Under the pieces are notes generated by a model. The model saw nothing but the letters and a program-made list of their open reading frames with translations. It was not told the origin of the DNA and searched no databases. A program made the position numbers and the translations under genes. Of a DNA stretch of 64,000 nt, positions 43,761 through 53,979 are shown in pieces (position 1 is the first letter of the stretch; each line of letters opens with the position of its first letter). Location of the stretch: contig MCFE01000239.1 in NCBI GenBank assembly GCA_002104905.1, positions 1-64,000 of the forward strand. The letters run 5' to 3'. The DNA is from Basidiobolus meristosporus CBS 931.73. Taxonomy: Eukaryota; Basidiobolomycota; Basidiobolomycetes; Basidiobolales; Basidiobolaceae.

Positions 43761-46700
43761 ATGTCTACTACTGCTATTACTGGAATTTTTCCCTCTGCTG
43801 AAAAGTTGGATGGATCTAACTACCAAGTGTGGAAGGTGAAGATGAAGATGCTGCTACAAGAAAGAGGCCTTTGGGATATTGTCATGGGAGAAGAATGCCC
43901 TCCTAAAAACGTGGGAGAGGAAGCCTTAAAGTACCAGAAGAAAGAGCAAAGTGACTTTAACTGCATTTGCCTTAATGTCAAGGACAAATTGCTTATTCAA
44001 TGCTCAAGAGCAAAAACGGCCAAGAATGCCTGGAAGGCATTAGAAGACACCTACCAGTCATGTTCAGCTGCCAAGAAGATGTATCTGAGAAGAAAATTCT
44101 TTACTACAAAGATGCTGCCAGGAGAAGAAATGAAAAATCTAATTAACAGAATTACCCTGCTGGTAGATGAGATGGAATCTGTGGGCGTACCAACTACTGA
44201 TGAGGATGTGATAGTTACCATCCTGAGTAGCCTGACAGACAAGTTTCAGGGCCTTGTATCAGCCCTAGAGTCCAGAACTGAAGATTTGACCTTAAATTAT
44301 ATATATGGAAGGCTCCTGGATGAAGAATTAAGAAAATCAAGTGCCAATAAGAAGGAAGAAGAAAATGCTTTAATAAGCAATGATAACCAACAAAGGAGGT
44401 ACCCAAGACCCTACAAAGGCAACAGCAACCTATTTTGCAACTACTGCAAAAGGAAAGGACACACATCAGACCGGTGTTTCAAAAAGAGAGATTATCAGCA
44501 AAAGAAGCCTGAATATGGAAATGCTGCAACAACTGAAGATAGACTATTCATATCTGCACTAAATATGACCACAAACAAGGATTCTCAGACGTGGTATATT
44601 GACTCTGGAGCTTCTCAACACTTAACACACCAAAAAGAACTTTTTACCCAATATCAAGAAATTCCAATTAAGAAGGTTTTCATGGGTGACAATAGAACAC
44701 TTGATGCAGTGGGAGAAGGAACTATCCAAGTAAACCTTAGAAGCAGTGAAGGAAGCCATACACTGACCTTTAAAGAAGTACTCTATGTACCAGAAATAGC
44801 CAAGAACCTACTCTCTGTAAGCAAGGCCACAGCAGAACGACTCAGTTTCAGTTTTGACAATTCTGGATGCAGGATCACTGATCAAAATGGTGCCCATATT
44901 GCTTTGGGCATCAGAGATCAGAATCTATACAAGTTGACTTATATTCCATCATATATGGAAGCCAATATAAGTAACTTAAATGAAGAAATACCAATGCTTT
45001 GGCACAGGATATTTGGACACATCAATTTTGATTATTTGCGCAAAATGATCAAAGATCAGCTAATTTCTGGAGTGAAAATTGATCCCCCAGCTAATTTGGA
45101 GCACTGTGAAGCCTGCATATATGGGAAACAAGCCAGACAACCGTTCAAGAGCTCTGGGTTAATCAAAACTAAGAAAAAATTAGATCTAATTCACTCAGAT
45201 CTGTGTGGACCTATGCAAAATTTATCCTTAGGTGGGATGAAGTATTTAATCACTTTTATTGATGATTGTACAAGATACACATGGGTCTACTTCATGGAGC
45301 AAAAGGAAGAAGCTCTGTCTAAGTTCAAGGAGCTTAAAGCCATGGTGGAGAGAGAAACTGGTGAAAAAATCAAGAAAATACGCTCTGACAATGGTGGAGA
45401 ATATACCACAAAACTCTTCATCCACTTCTGCAAAATTCATGGGATAAAGCAAGAGACTACTGTACCATACTCCCCACAGCAAAATGGAGTAGCAGAATGA
45501 GCTAACAGATCAATAATTGATATGGCAAGATCTATGATCCATGATCAAAAATTATCCTATGATTTTTGGGCGGAATCAGTTGCCACTGCTGTATATCTTA
45601 AAAATAGGAGTTATAACAGAATACTTTGTGATTCTACTCCATTTGAAGCATGGTATGGATACAGACCAAGTGCAGAACATCTAAGAATATTTGGGTGTAC
45701 AGCATATGCCAAAAAACTGGCCGGAAATCAGTCAAAATTTGAGCCAAAAAGTGTAAAATGCATATTTTTGGGCTACTGCAATGAGAGTAAGGCATACAGA
45801 CTCTACAATACCAAAGCAAAGAAGCTGATCAAGTCCAGGGATGTGCTGTTTGATGAAAATTCAAAATTTTCACAAAAAATGATATCAGATGATGACGAAA
45901 ATCTGATCTCAAGTCCACCAATTGTCAGGATTGAATCAGAGCAAAACAATGAGAATTTTTTCACTCCAGAGGACTCTACAACCATGGTTCAGCCAGTATC
46001 AGTGCCCAGGAATATCCCAGAAGTGATCATTCCAGTGACAAATGCCTGGAGATCAAATTGGACAAGAAATAGCCCAAATTACTATATCAATGAGGGTACA
46101 AACTTAGCCTATGCCTATTCAGTCCATATTGATGAACCCCAGACTATAAAAGAGGCCCTAAATATCCCTCAGACAAAGTTTTGGAGATCTGCAATGACTG
46201 AGGAATATCAGGCCCTGATGGAAAATCAAACTTGGGACTTAGTCAAATTACCAATCAACCAAAAATCAATTGGATGCAGATGGGTCTTCAAGACAAAATA
46301 CAAGGCTGATGGTACAATTGAAAGATACGAAGCAAGACTTGTAGCCAAAGGATACTCTCAAACAAAAGGACTTGACTATACTGAGACCTTTGCACCGGTA
46401 GCCAAGTTTAATTCCATCAGATTAATATTGGCTATTGCAGCCAAATATAAGTTTTTTATTCATCAAATGGATGTAAAAACTGCATTTTTGAATGGAGAAC
46501 TTGATGAGGACGTGTATATGGACCAGCCTGATGGGTTTGTTGACCAAAATAACCCCCATTTGGTCTGCAACCTTAAAAAGTCACTATATGGTCTCAAACA
46601 ATCACCAAGAGCCTGGAATTGCAAGATAGATTCTTATTTGGAATCTTTGAGTTTCAAAAGGAGTAATGCTGACTATAGTATATACTATAAGCCAGATAGA

Positions 46701-47700
46701 GCAAATCCAGTTCTATTAGCTCTATATGTGGATGATCTTATTATAGCCACCAATAACCTAGAAACATTGGAAGAGACTAAATCCTGGCTATCTAAGGAGT
46801 TCAAGATGTCTGATCTAGGAGAACTTAGTTACTACTTAGGGATTAAGTTCTCCATAGACAGAAGTACCCAGACTATTACCCTAAGCCAATCCAAGTATTT
46901 TCAAGATATACTAAAGAAGTACAAAATGGAAGATTGTAAACCGGCAGCTACCCCAATGGAGACAAACCTTAACTTGGTCAAAACTCAACCAAATCAGCAG
47001 AGCTTGGTGCCATCTGGAAGCCCTGACTTTCCTTATCAATCTATGGCCGGCAGTCTGATGTATTACATGCTTGGAACACGTCCAGATATCTCATATTCAG
47101 TGGGAGTTGTCAGCCAACATAATCAGAACTATGGATCTGATCATATTGCAGCAGTTAAGCAAATTTTTAGATACCTAAAGGAACTGCTGATATCTGCTTA
47201 AGATACACTTATAAGGATTCAGAACAGGATCATATGGGATACTCTGATGCTGATTGGGGACGAAATTTGGAAGACAGAAGATCCACCACAGGATATACCT
47301 TTCTTTACTGTAAAGGAGCAATTTCATGGAATTCAAGAAAGCAACCAACCGTAGGACTTTCTACTACAGAGGCAGAGTATATGGCAGCCTGTGAAGCTAC
47401 AAAAGAAGCAATGTGGTTAAGAAAGCTCTTTACAGATTTAGGCCTATGTCAAAAAAACGCCTATTACTTTATTTCAAGATAATCAAGGATGTATACAATT
47501 AGGTAGAAATCCAACTTTTCATGCTAGAACCAAGCACATAGATATTAGACATCATTTCATACGTGAAGCTATAGAGAATAACTTTGTTAGCTTAGTTTAC
47601 TGTCCTACAGATGAAATGATTGCAGACATATTTACCAAACCATTAGCTAGAGACAAGTTTGAATATCTTAGGTCAAAATTAGGACTAGTCAGTATGAACA
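43761..47700 (+). pseudogene. Copia-B copy 2 gag-pol polyprotein, nearly intact
   Basis: The start at 43761 (MSTTAITGIFPSAEKLDGSN) is chosen because it follows the primer site and begins the UBN2 gag domain; the open frame extends into the LTR only by chance. Order: gag (43761-44400), zinc knuckle CNYCKRKGHTSDRC, protease YIDSGASQHL, integrase FGHINFDYL ... IHSDLCGP ... RSDNGGEY. It is interrupted once by TGA at 45498-45500 in the motif NGVAE-stop-ANRS, then continues in the same frame to 47201. RT has [14 protein letters not shown] and YVDDLI. A one-base deletion near 47178 and an extra A in the A-run near 47450 break RNase H (STTEAEYMAACEATKEAMW, DIRHHFIRE). Confidence 0.93.
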
Positions 47701-47716
47701 TTTAGCTGAGTGGGAG

Positions 47717-48065
47717 TGTTGTAAAAATTCGTATTTCCACCTAAATATTCACCTAACTTAGTCACTTAGATCATTACCTTCAAATCCTAGAAAATACTGA
47801 CCAAATTCCTTGTTGGGATTTACTTAGAATATTTTCACCAAAATACCAGGTACCCAGAACATGAAAATTCTCAAAGTTGTCCAAACAGCCCCAAACTTTG
47901 CACACATGCTCTTGGGACCTTCCTTGACCTATTCTACGTGTTTGTTATGCCAAGACCAGGTAAAAGTATAAATACTACTTTTACAATCAATAAATCATTA
48001 AGTGAAAACCACATAATCTACTTGTTCTCCCAATCACTTCCAATATCTCCAAGACTCTTACAACA
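47717..48065 (+). repeat. Copia-B copy 2, 3' LTR
   Basis: 349 bp, TGTTG to CAACA, after the polypurine tract GAGTGGGAG. GATAA follows at 48066-48070. Confidence 0.93.
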
Positions 48066-48420
48066 GATAATGCCATCAGAGGCTTGAAATGAGGCTGTCA
48101 AAACACTGTCAAGTTTTTTGCCATATAAGCCAATTGGGTGCACTGGCTGGTTAAATCCACTCAAATAGTTGTAGAGTGCACCAAGACTGCAATAATGCCA
48201 TGCCACCCTTGGCAAAACACTGCTCAAGCATTGTCATGTTTTTTAACTTTGTTTGGTAGTAAAATTACCCACATTCCATTGCGATCCCATCATAAGATTA
48301 TGTAGATGGTCATTTATTCCAAGCTGTTGGTATTATGACAGTCTCCTGACAGGATCTTGATGGCCTATCCATATTGGATACACCTGCAGGAACACATTAT
48401 TTCTCATAGGATGAGGATAC
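48066..48420 (+). repeat. Tnp2 tail unit 2, right part
   Basis: It resumes the tail after Copia-B copy 2 (ATGCCATCAGAGGCTTG follows as in unit 1 at 42888) and proceeds through CCAAGCTGTTGGTATTATGA to about 48420, where a Copia-B fragment begins. Confidence 0.65.
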
Positions 48421-48866
48421 AGACATATCCAATGCCTATTCAGTGCAGCTTGATGTGACTCAGACTGTAGATGAGACTCTAAATGGCACTCAGACAAAGA
48501 TATGAAGTTTGCAATTACTGAAAAGTACCTGGCTATGATGAAAAATTAAACTTGGTACTTGGTCAAAATACCAATCGACTAAAATCAATTGGATACAGAT
48601 GGGTCTATGTCTAAGAGTATCTTTTGCCACAAGTTTTGTCTTGTATTTTTCAATTATACCATTGGAATTATACTTTGTTTCAAAGAGACTGGACTACACT
48701 GAAATCTTTGCACTGGTAGCCAACTTTAATACCATCATACTAATATTGGTCCTACAGATGAAATGATTGCAGAAATATTTACCAAACCATTGGCCAGAGA
48801 CTAATTTGAACATCCCCAATCACAATGAGGACTACTTGTTATGAGTGTTTAGCCAAGCAGGAGTAT
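48421..48866 (+). pseudogene. Copia-B remnant, internal pieces
   Basis: Pieces match the linker before RT (SNAYSVQLDVTQTVDE, matching AYAYSVHIDEPQTIKE) at about 48430, part of RT (LDYTEIFALVANFNTI) near 48690, and the RNase H end (PTDEMIAEIFTKPLARD) near 48755. Large deletions lie between them. The polypurine-like AGCAGGAG precedes an LTR at 48867. Confidence 0.75.
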
Positions 48867-49210
48867 TGTACAAGTTTGTGATTTCACATGGATACTAACC
48901 TAGCTTGGTAACTTGGATCACTACCTAAGAACTTTAGATAATTCTTGGCACATTCCTTTTTAGAATTCACCTCAAATATTTCTGCCAAAATATCCGGTAC
49001 ATAGAACATGAAGTTTTTATATGCTGTCCAAACAGCCCCAACTTTTGCACACATGCTCTTGGGACTTCTCTAAGCATATTCTACATGTTTGCTCTGCCAA
49101 GACCATTTAAAGTATAAATACCACTCTTACATTCAATAAATCATTGAGTGAAAGCACATTATCTACTTGGTCTTCCAATCACTTCCTATATCTACAAAAC
49201 TCTTACAACA
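48867..49210 (+). repeat. Copia-B LTR, diverged
   Basis: About 344 bp, ending CTCTTACAACA. Shares CCAAACAGCCCCAA, TTTGCACACATGCTCTTGGGA and TCAATAAATCATTGAGTG with the other Copia-B LTRs, at lower identity. It is the right border of the repeat island. Confidence 0.82.
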
Positions 49211-50463
49211 GAGTTGCCAGCTTACATCTCATAATCCATCAGCTTTAAAAAGTCTAACCATATGACTTTGTGAAAGGCACAGTGAAGTGCCACACTTGAT
49301 TCACAGTAAGAAAAAAAATTAAGAAAAGGCCAGCAGAATACTGTAAAAATATTGGCTGAAATCCAAGTTTCTCAGAACTAACAATTCTCAATATGTCAGG
49401 CTTTAGCAATTGGGCAGACAAGACGGCATATTTTCCAAGAGGAGACTAAGCCAACTAGCATTCATACCAGATTTGGTAATCAGCTGCTTGCTACTTGCAT
49501 CAAAAGTTGTAACTGAACATTTAAAGGAAAACACCAGCTGAAAATTAGGTGAACTCCAAATTTGCAATTTTACATAGGGGCACAATTTCCATCTTTTCTC
49601 TACATATATATATAGCACAAAAGTTCACCCTAGCTTTCTCTGAAAGCTTAGCAGATATTCCAAGACTACTGATTGATTTCACAAAGTCCACAATTTCCTG
49701 GAACCAAAAGTAGTGTCAAGGCACAGTCAACGAGGTAACTCTAAGGCTAGAAGCAATACCAGGCCCAATCTGGTGTATATCCTTAAACCATCAGGCTGAT
49801 ATCTGACTATTTAAGCTGTCCAAGTCTTCCCAACTATTAGATAATGTTGTTCTTCTAGGCGATAATAAATTAGACAGCTTGGATACAAATTTGATCAATC
49901 GATTGGATTTAAACAGCAGAGCTCTCCGAATTCGATATTTCGAACTTCTACCAATGCCAGGCTGTGTCCATGTGGTTACTCCTGGCCAATGGGCTAGGAT
50001 TTGGTATGGGTGGATTTGGCGATCACATATGATTGGCATATGACGAATACTTAGCCAATATACCCAACCTGGGTACCAATAGAACACGCGTAAATTAACC
50101 AGCAAACTCCGGTAATTTCGATGAGCTTGCATCAACCTAAAATCAAGATTCAGAGGATGGACATGAACATCAGGAGGCCCTCATGGCGTGATAAGATGGA
50201 CTGGAATTCGATTTGAAGGTTTGGATGGGGCCATATTAATTTTCCCAACATCTCTCGTGGTTGCATAAGGTGAATACCCTGCGACGATGTGGACCGATAC
50301 TCGTGCCTGCCCCACCAAGACCTCATGGCTGGCGCAAATTCCCCTCCGCTAAATGGCAGATGACGGGGAGCCCCCCCCCCTCGGCCTATTCTTCAGCCCG
50401 TGTGCATAGAGGCATTTGCACACTTGAGATTCTAGAGACTTCCATCGCTTGCAACTTACCAAG

Positions 50464-50730
50464 TTAGAAGGTCGCAAAATTATCTCTGCAGGCGGCACAG
50501 TCAGCTATCGCCCGCCGGCATTCTAGATTGGCTCCTGGACCGGCCTCAAGCAGTACTGCTGCACTATCATGGAAACTCAGCGCTACAGGAGGTGGTGTGC
50601 CATTCGACCGATCTTCAGTGGTAGGAAGATTTGCAGCCAAGAAGTAGGTAAGCAGGCAGGCGATCACAAAGAACAGAGGCGATGGACAAGGATATTTAAG
50701 GCAACTGATGAGCAGGATACACGGGCACAT
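50464..50730 (-). CDS. Hypothetical 88-aa ORF with hydrophobic N-terminus
   Basis: The frame opens MCPCILLISCLKYPCPSPLF and continues FFVIACLLTYFLAANLP, a hydrophobic segment long enough for a signal anchor, followed by a hydrophilic part with CRRAIADCAACRDN. Small Cys-rich secreted or membrane peptides are common in fungi, but no homolog comes to mind and codon evidence is thin. It lies upstream of nothing transcribed with it. Could be noncoding. Confidence 0.2.
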   Translation of the reverse strand: MCPCILLISCLKYPCPSPLFFVIACLLTYFLAANLPTTEDRSNGTPPPVALSFHDSAAVLLEAGPGANLECRRAIADCAACRDNFATF

Positions 50731-51113
50731 CAGCTGACCCTCTTGGACCTTTGGAGAAAGAGGGGCTATTAAACATTGATTAAGGAAGTCTCACAAGTAG
50801 GCGAGAGTGAGCGCATCGTCCTGGGGGCAACCTGTTGATGCGCATGCGGCACACGGTAGCATCGCTCTATGGCGATTTCGGCCGGAATCCCTTGCTACAT
50901 TGGGCTGTGGTGATTTCTGGTCTCCAGAGCGGATGGGAAAATGAGGGAATGCGCACACTCGGATCACGCAAGGATCGAAGGCCCAAATCTGCCACTCCTA
51001 GAAAATCTAAATGATGGATCCATTTAGGCAAAGTCTGTGTTGTACAACGAGACAGTTCATATTAAGACTCATTAGAGTTCACCACATGCCTCACAGAGCC
51101 TCGCCATCCATGA

Positions 51114-51614
51114 GTGGGAAGGTTACGCCATGTTGAGCGAAAAGCTCCGATCATGCAACGACAGCCTCCTGAAGAATCCCTTCTTGACCGCATACAGACT
51201 ACCCGGCCCACTTGTAGATGCCTACACCAGGGCTCAATCAAGACTCCACACCACACCAGCCCGCTGCAACCAAAACCGACATGGGCCACCTCAGAGGGCG
51301 GGGTAATTATCGTTCTGGCGACCTCGATCGGCGCGAGCCTAGGAGTGGTCGCTGGGTTAGGAAATATTGTTGGTTTGCATGGTCCACAAATGGGCATCAT
51401 CAGGAACTCAGTAAATCCACCAATTTACAGAATCCCGCTCTGCCCAACAGCGGAAAAATCGAATTTCACCAGTGCTTGGACAGTTTCCTCGACGCTCCAC
51501 ATTCCATCGACGGGGGGCAGATGTATGGTGCCTCAATGGGCAGCGTATTTGACCGCTCTCAAGGCGGAATCAGCCAGGGGCCTGATAGGGAAAGGAACGT
51601 CTCTACTGGTTTAG
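51114..51614 (+). CDS. Hypothetical 166-aa ORF, unrecognised
   Basis: A plus frame beginning MGRLRHVERKAPIMQRQPPE with an internal small-residue hydrophobic run (GVIIVLATSIGASLGVVAGL) and a tail without features. A second plus frame overlaps it at 51218-51670 and a minus frame at 51062-51400, which argues for GC-driven chance openness. Kept only because nothing else explains this stretch. Confidence 0.15.
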   Translation: MGRLRHVERKAPIMQRQPPEESLLDRIQTTRPTCRCLHQGSIKTPHHTSPLQPKPTWATSEGGVIIVLATSIGASLGVVAGLGNIVGLHGPQMGIIRNSVNPPIYRIPLCPTAEKSNFTSAWTVSSTLHIPSTGGRCMVPQWAAYLTALKAESARGLIGKGTSLLV

Positions 51615-52057
51615 GAAGTCACCGCTGGGCTGAGTACAATGGACTTTCTCTGCTGGGAATCGCCTTATGAGGCGACGGTGAGACGCAGGCCAGAGTGGAT
51701 TTGGGCAGCTGAAGTGGCACTCTGTTGAATGGAGATGACTGTTCATTTAAGGTTAATTCGATTTCGTTGTTTATGGGCACCATGATGGTCTCCGCAAATC
51801 CCCACCAACGGACGTTCATTCTGACCCTCAGAAATGGAAGAGCAGCGATTTCAGGCTCTGATTCCATAAATACATTGGTCCAAAATGGACTCATTGGCTT
51901 TATTTGTGTACGTGACATAATTAGTTAAATTATGAGAGATGGCTATAAGGAGATCAGGTGGTAATCTAAACTCGACCTGAGATAGGCTCGGAAGGTTCGG
52001 TTAGTCTAAAGCGTATTTGGTGGAGAATTGGCGAAGGCCCCGCTGACGGTGTGCACA

Positions 52058-52065
52058 TATAAATA
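52058..52065 (+). promoter_or_regulatory. TATA box of the arrestin gene
   Basis: TATAAATA lies 25 bp before the first ATG (52083) and 55 bp before the second in-frame ATG (52113). In the two other host genes with clear TATA boxes the distance to the ATG is 54 and 58 bp, which favours 52113 as the start actually used or at least as an alternative. Confidence 0.6.
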
Positions 52066-52082
52066 TCTCGCCAGATCTCGAC

Positions 52083-53185
52083 ATGGCCGTTCATATTCAT
52101 TTTCGATATCAAATGTTGAAACGGGTTAGAAGGGACTCCTCAGGACTATTGAGCGAAGAAGGGTTGGATATCGGTCTCCACCACGACATTCTGACGATGC
52201 ACGGCTCTCCCAACGAGTCGGTTGGGTGCGTGTTGAGTGGGACTCTTAACTTTAACCTCGTGGAGCCATTGAAAGTGAAGTCCATTTCCCTCAAGTTCAT
52301 TGGTAAGGTCAAGATTGACGGCAGCCCAGGTAAGTGCGGATTGCTTTACTTCGTTAGTGTCTTGGTGACCAACGTTGCCCACTAGAATTCGCTCGCTATG
52401 AATACGAATTGATTCAGCATAAATGGGTATTTCTGGAGGCGAGTCAGGACTCGTATACGATGGCCCCGCGAAGCTACAGCTACGATTTTGAGCTTCACCT
52501 GCGAGGCAATCTACCCGAGTCTGTTGTAGTGAATTATGGAAAGATTTACTACCGCTTGGTGGCAGTGGTCGAGCGGCCAGCATTTCGATTTGATATCAAG
52601 AAGATAAAGGATGTTGACATCAAGCGCGCCCCTCTCTTCTCCACCGACAGTCTCCTACCACCTACCATGGCGTCTGGGATCTGGTCGGAAAACCTGGCGT
52701 ATCACATTTCCATTCCTGATATCACATACACCATTGGGGAATCTTTTCCTGTGGTCTTCAACTTTTGTCTACTCGATCCGACATTCAAGATCCGCGAGGT
52801 ATCCCTGATACTGCGCGAGTTCATACTCTACAACATTGAAGGTTCTGAGCCGGTCTCAAGAGAGTACGATATCAGCGGGACAAGGCGAAGATGCCCTGGC
52901 GAGAGCGAGCTCGCGTGGGACGGCATCATAAAGCTTCGAATCCCTCGGCACACGTATAGCGACTGCGAATCGAAGTACATCACTGTTCTGCATAAGTTCT
53001 TTGTGGAAATCGAGCTGGAAGAAGCGAATGGCGATATTCGAGTACTGCATGTGCTGCTGCGGGTTGGAATCCAATCGGCAATCCAGAGCGAGTTGTCACA
53101 ATCGCCACCGATGTACCAGCCGATAACCTATTCTTCCGGTGCCCCACCTCCACCGTATTCCTGCCTGGACATCGTTTGTGCATAG
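52083..53185 (+). CDS. Alpha-arrestin (arrestin-domain protein with PPxY tail)
   Basis: Two exons, 52083-52329 and 52386-53185, joined across a 56-bp GT-AG intron give 348 aa; the junction codon restores GEFARYEYEL-like frame. The N-terminal arrestin domain spans roughly residues 20-170 (SVGCVLSGTLNFNL, VKSISLKFIGKVKI, YRLVAVVERPAF), and the C-terminal domain about 200-315 (GIWSENLAYHISIPDITYTI, FPVVFNFCL, VSLILREFILYN, FFVEIEL). The tail ends with PPPY at 337-340, the ligand of WW domains of Rsp5/Nedd4 ubiquitin ligases. Alpha-arrestins recruit that ligase to plasma-membrane transporters and receptors for endocytosis. The start may be Met11 (52113). It stands about 0.8 kb before a receptor gene on the same strand. 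Confidence 0.87.
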
Positions 53186-53925
53186 CGCACCTACCCATGC
53201 ATTTTCGATTTGTACAGTATGCGTTGATCCCAATCCATAGCATCCCCAGTCTACCCACAGTTCTCACGATTACATCATTCACCACCAAGTGTAAATAAAC
53301 AGTCCCTCCGATTAGGCTTAGTTGAAGAACGACTCCCCATCGGATACATCCATGGTGCCCGATGCTGGGTTCACTGAATCAATCGAGGATACTTGCTGGC
53401 CAGCAAGATCACGGGCGTCGGGTCGGGCCTTTGCATAGAGAATAGGGGCATTGTTTGAGCGGTAGATAAGGTCTGATGGTGTATAATAACTGAACAATTA
53501 CGATCGGATCAGATACGTTGCATGTCACCCACACTCCTAGCCTTCACTGACTTATTTGCCACGTTTCATCTGCAGTTGTTCATAATGAGATAGACCAGCA
53601 TCACATTGTCTCGAATCGGCCGACCCAACCGAGGGCATCTACGGGATCTGAAAGCGGTGCCTCGATGATGTGTGGCAGTAATGCTGATCCAGGAGGCTGG
53701 TCAGTTCATTTGATGCACCCTGATCCATCTCAGACATTAGTTGTGGATTGACTCGAGTTCGGGGAGAATAGGGGCTCGCCCAAGCAACACAATGTTGAGG
53801 GACTTCGGTGGTCTTGGGGATGATGCTAAACTTTGAATGCATGATACACTATTTTGGCGCCAAACCGATCCGGAGGGGAAATAATGTTGAAAACAAAGTT
53901 GTGTTGGGAGAGACTGATTGCGGAG
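53186..53925. other. Arrestin-receptor intergenic region
   Basis: No ORF or repeat recognised in this 0.74-kb stretch. It should hold the arrestin terminator and the receptor promoter. Composition is host-like. Confidence 0.5.
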
Positions 53926-53932
53926 TATATAA
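53926..53932 (+). promoter_or_regulatory. TATA box of the receptor gene
   Basis: TATATAA lies 54 bp upstream of the ATG at 53980, in GGAGTATATAACC. The spacing predicts a short 5' leader of about 20-30 nt. Confidence 0.6.
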
Positions 53933-53979
53933 CCATAGGCCCGGCCGCTGACTCCCGTAAGCCAACACGCTATTGAAGC

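Larger units (their letters stand above)
43381..48065 (+). mobile_element. Copia-B copy 2, youngest and most complete element
   Basis: The 4,685-bp element has LTRs of 349 bp each (43381-43729, 47717-48065) that differ at about 11 positions by eye (~3%). It is flanked by the exact duplication GATAA (43376-43380, 48066-48070). Unit 1 of the Tnp2 tail shows the empty site near 42885. All domains are present in one frame except for one TGA and two single-base shifts. It also keeps more CpGs than older copies. Confidence 0.95.
49211..52057. other. Transition region, no convincing gene
   Basis: The first ~450 bp are AT-rich and repeat-like but match nothing else here. From about 50,000 the GC and CpG content rise to host-gene level. 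Two open stretches draw attention: a minus frame at 50464-50730, which starts MCPCILLISCLKYPCPSPLF with a hydrophobic segment and six further residues of FFVIAC type, and a plus frame at 51114-51614 with a Gly/Ile/Val-rich run (GVIIVLATSIGASLGVVAGL). I recognise neither and see no convincing splice sites to extend them. They may be remnants of lost genes. Confidence 0.35.

Noticed and set aside
3925-45500. Recurrent in-frame TGA codons, as if TGA coded an amino acid in this organism.
   Set aside because: The TGAs are confined to transposon remnants. Host genes have TGG for Trp and no internal TGA, and TAA/TAG stops also occur in the remnants. CpG deamination explains the excess.
47448-47456. 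A-run followed by C in Copia-B copy 2, resembling a programmed -1 frameshift heptamer (A AAA AAC).
   Set aside because: Copy 1 has one A fewer and stays in frame there, and the site lies inside RNase H where no known copia element shifts frame. A replication-slippage insertion is simpler.
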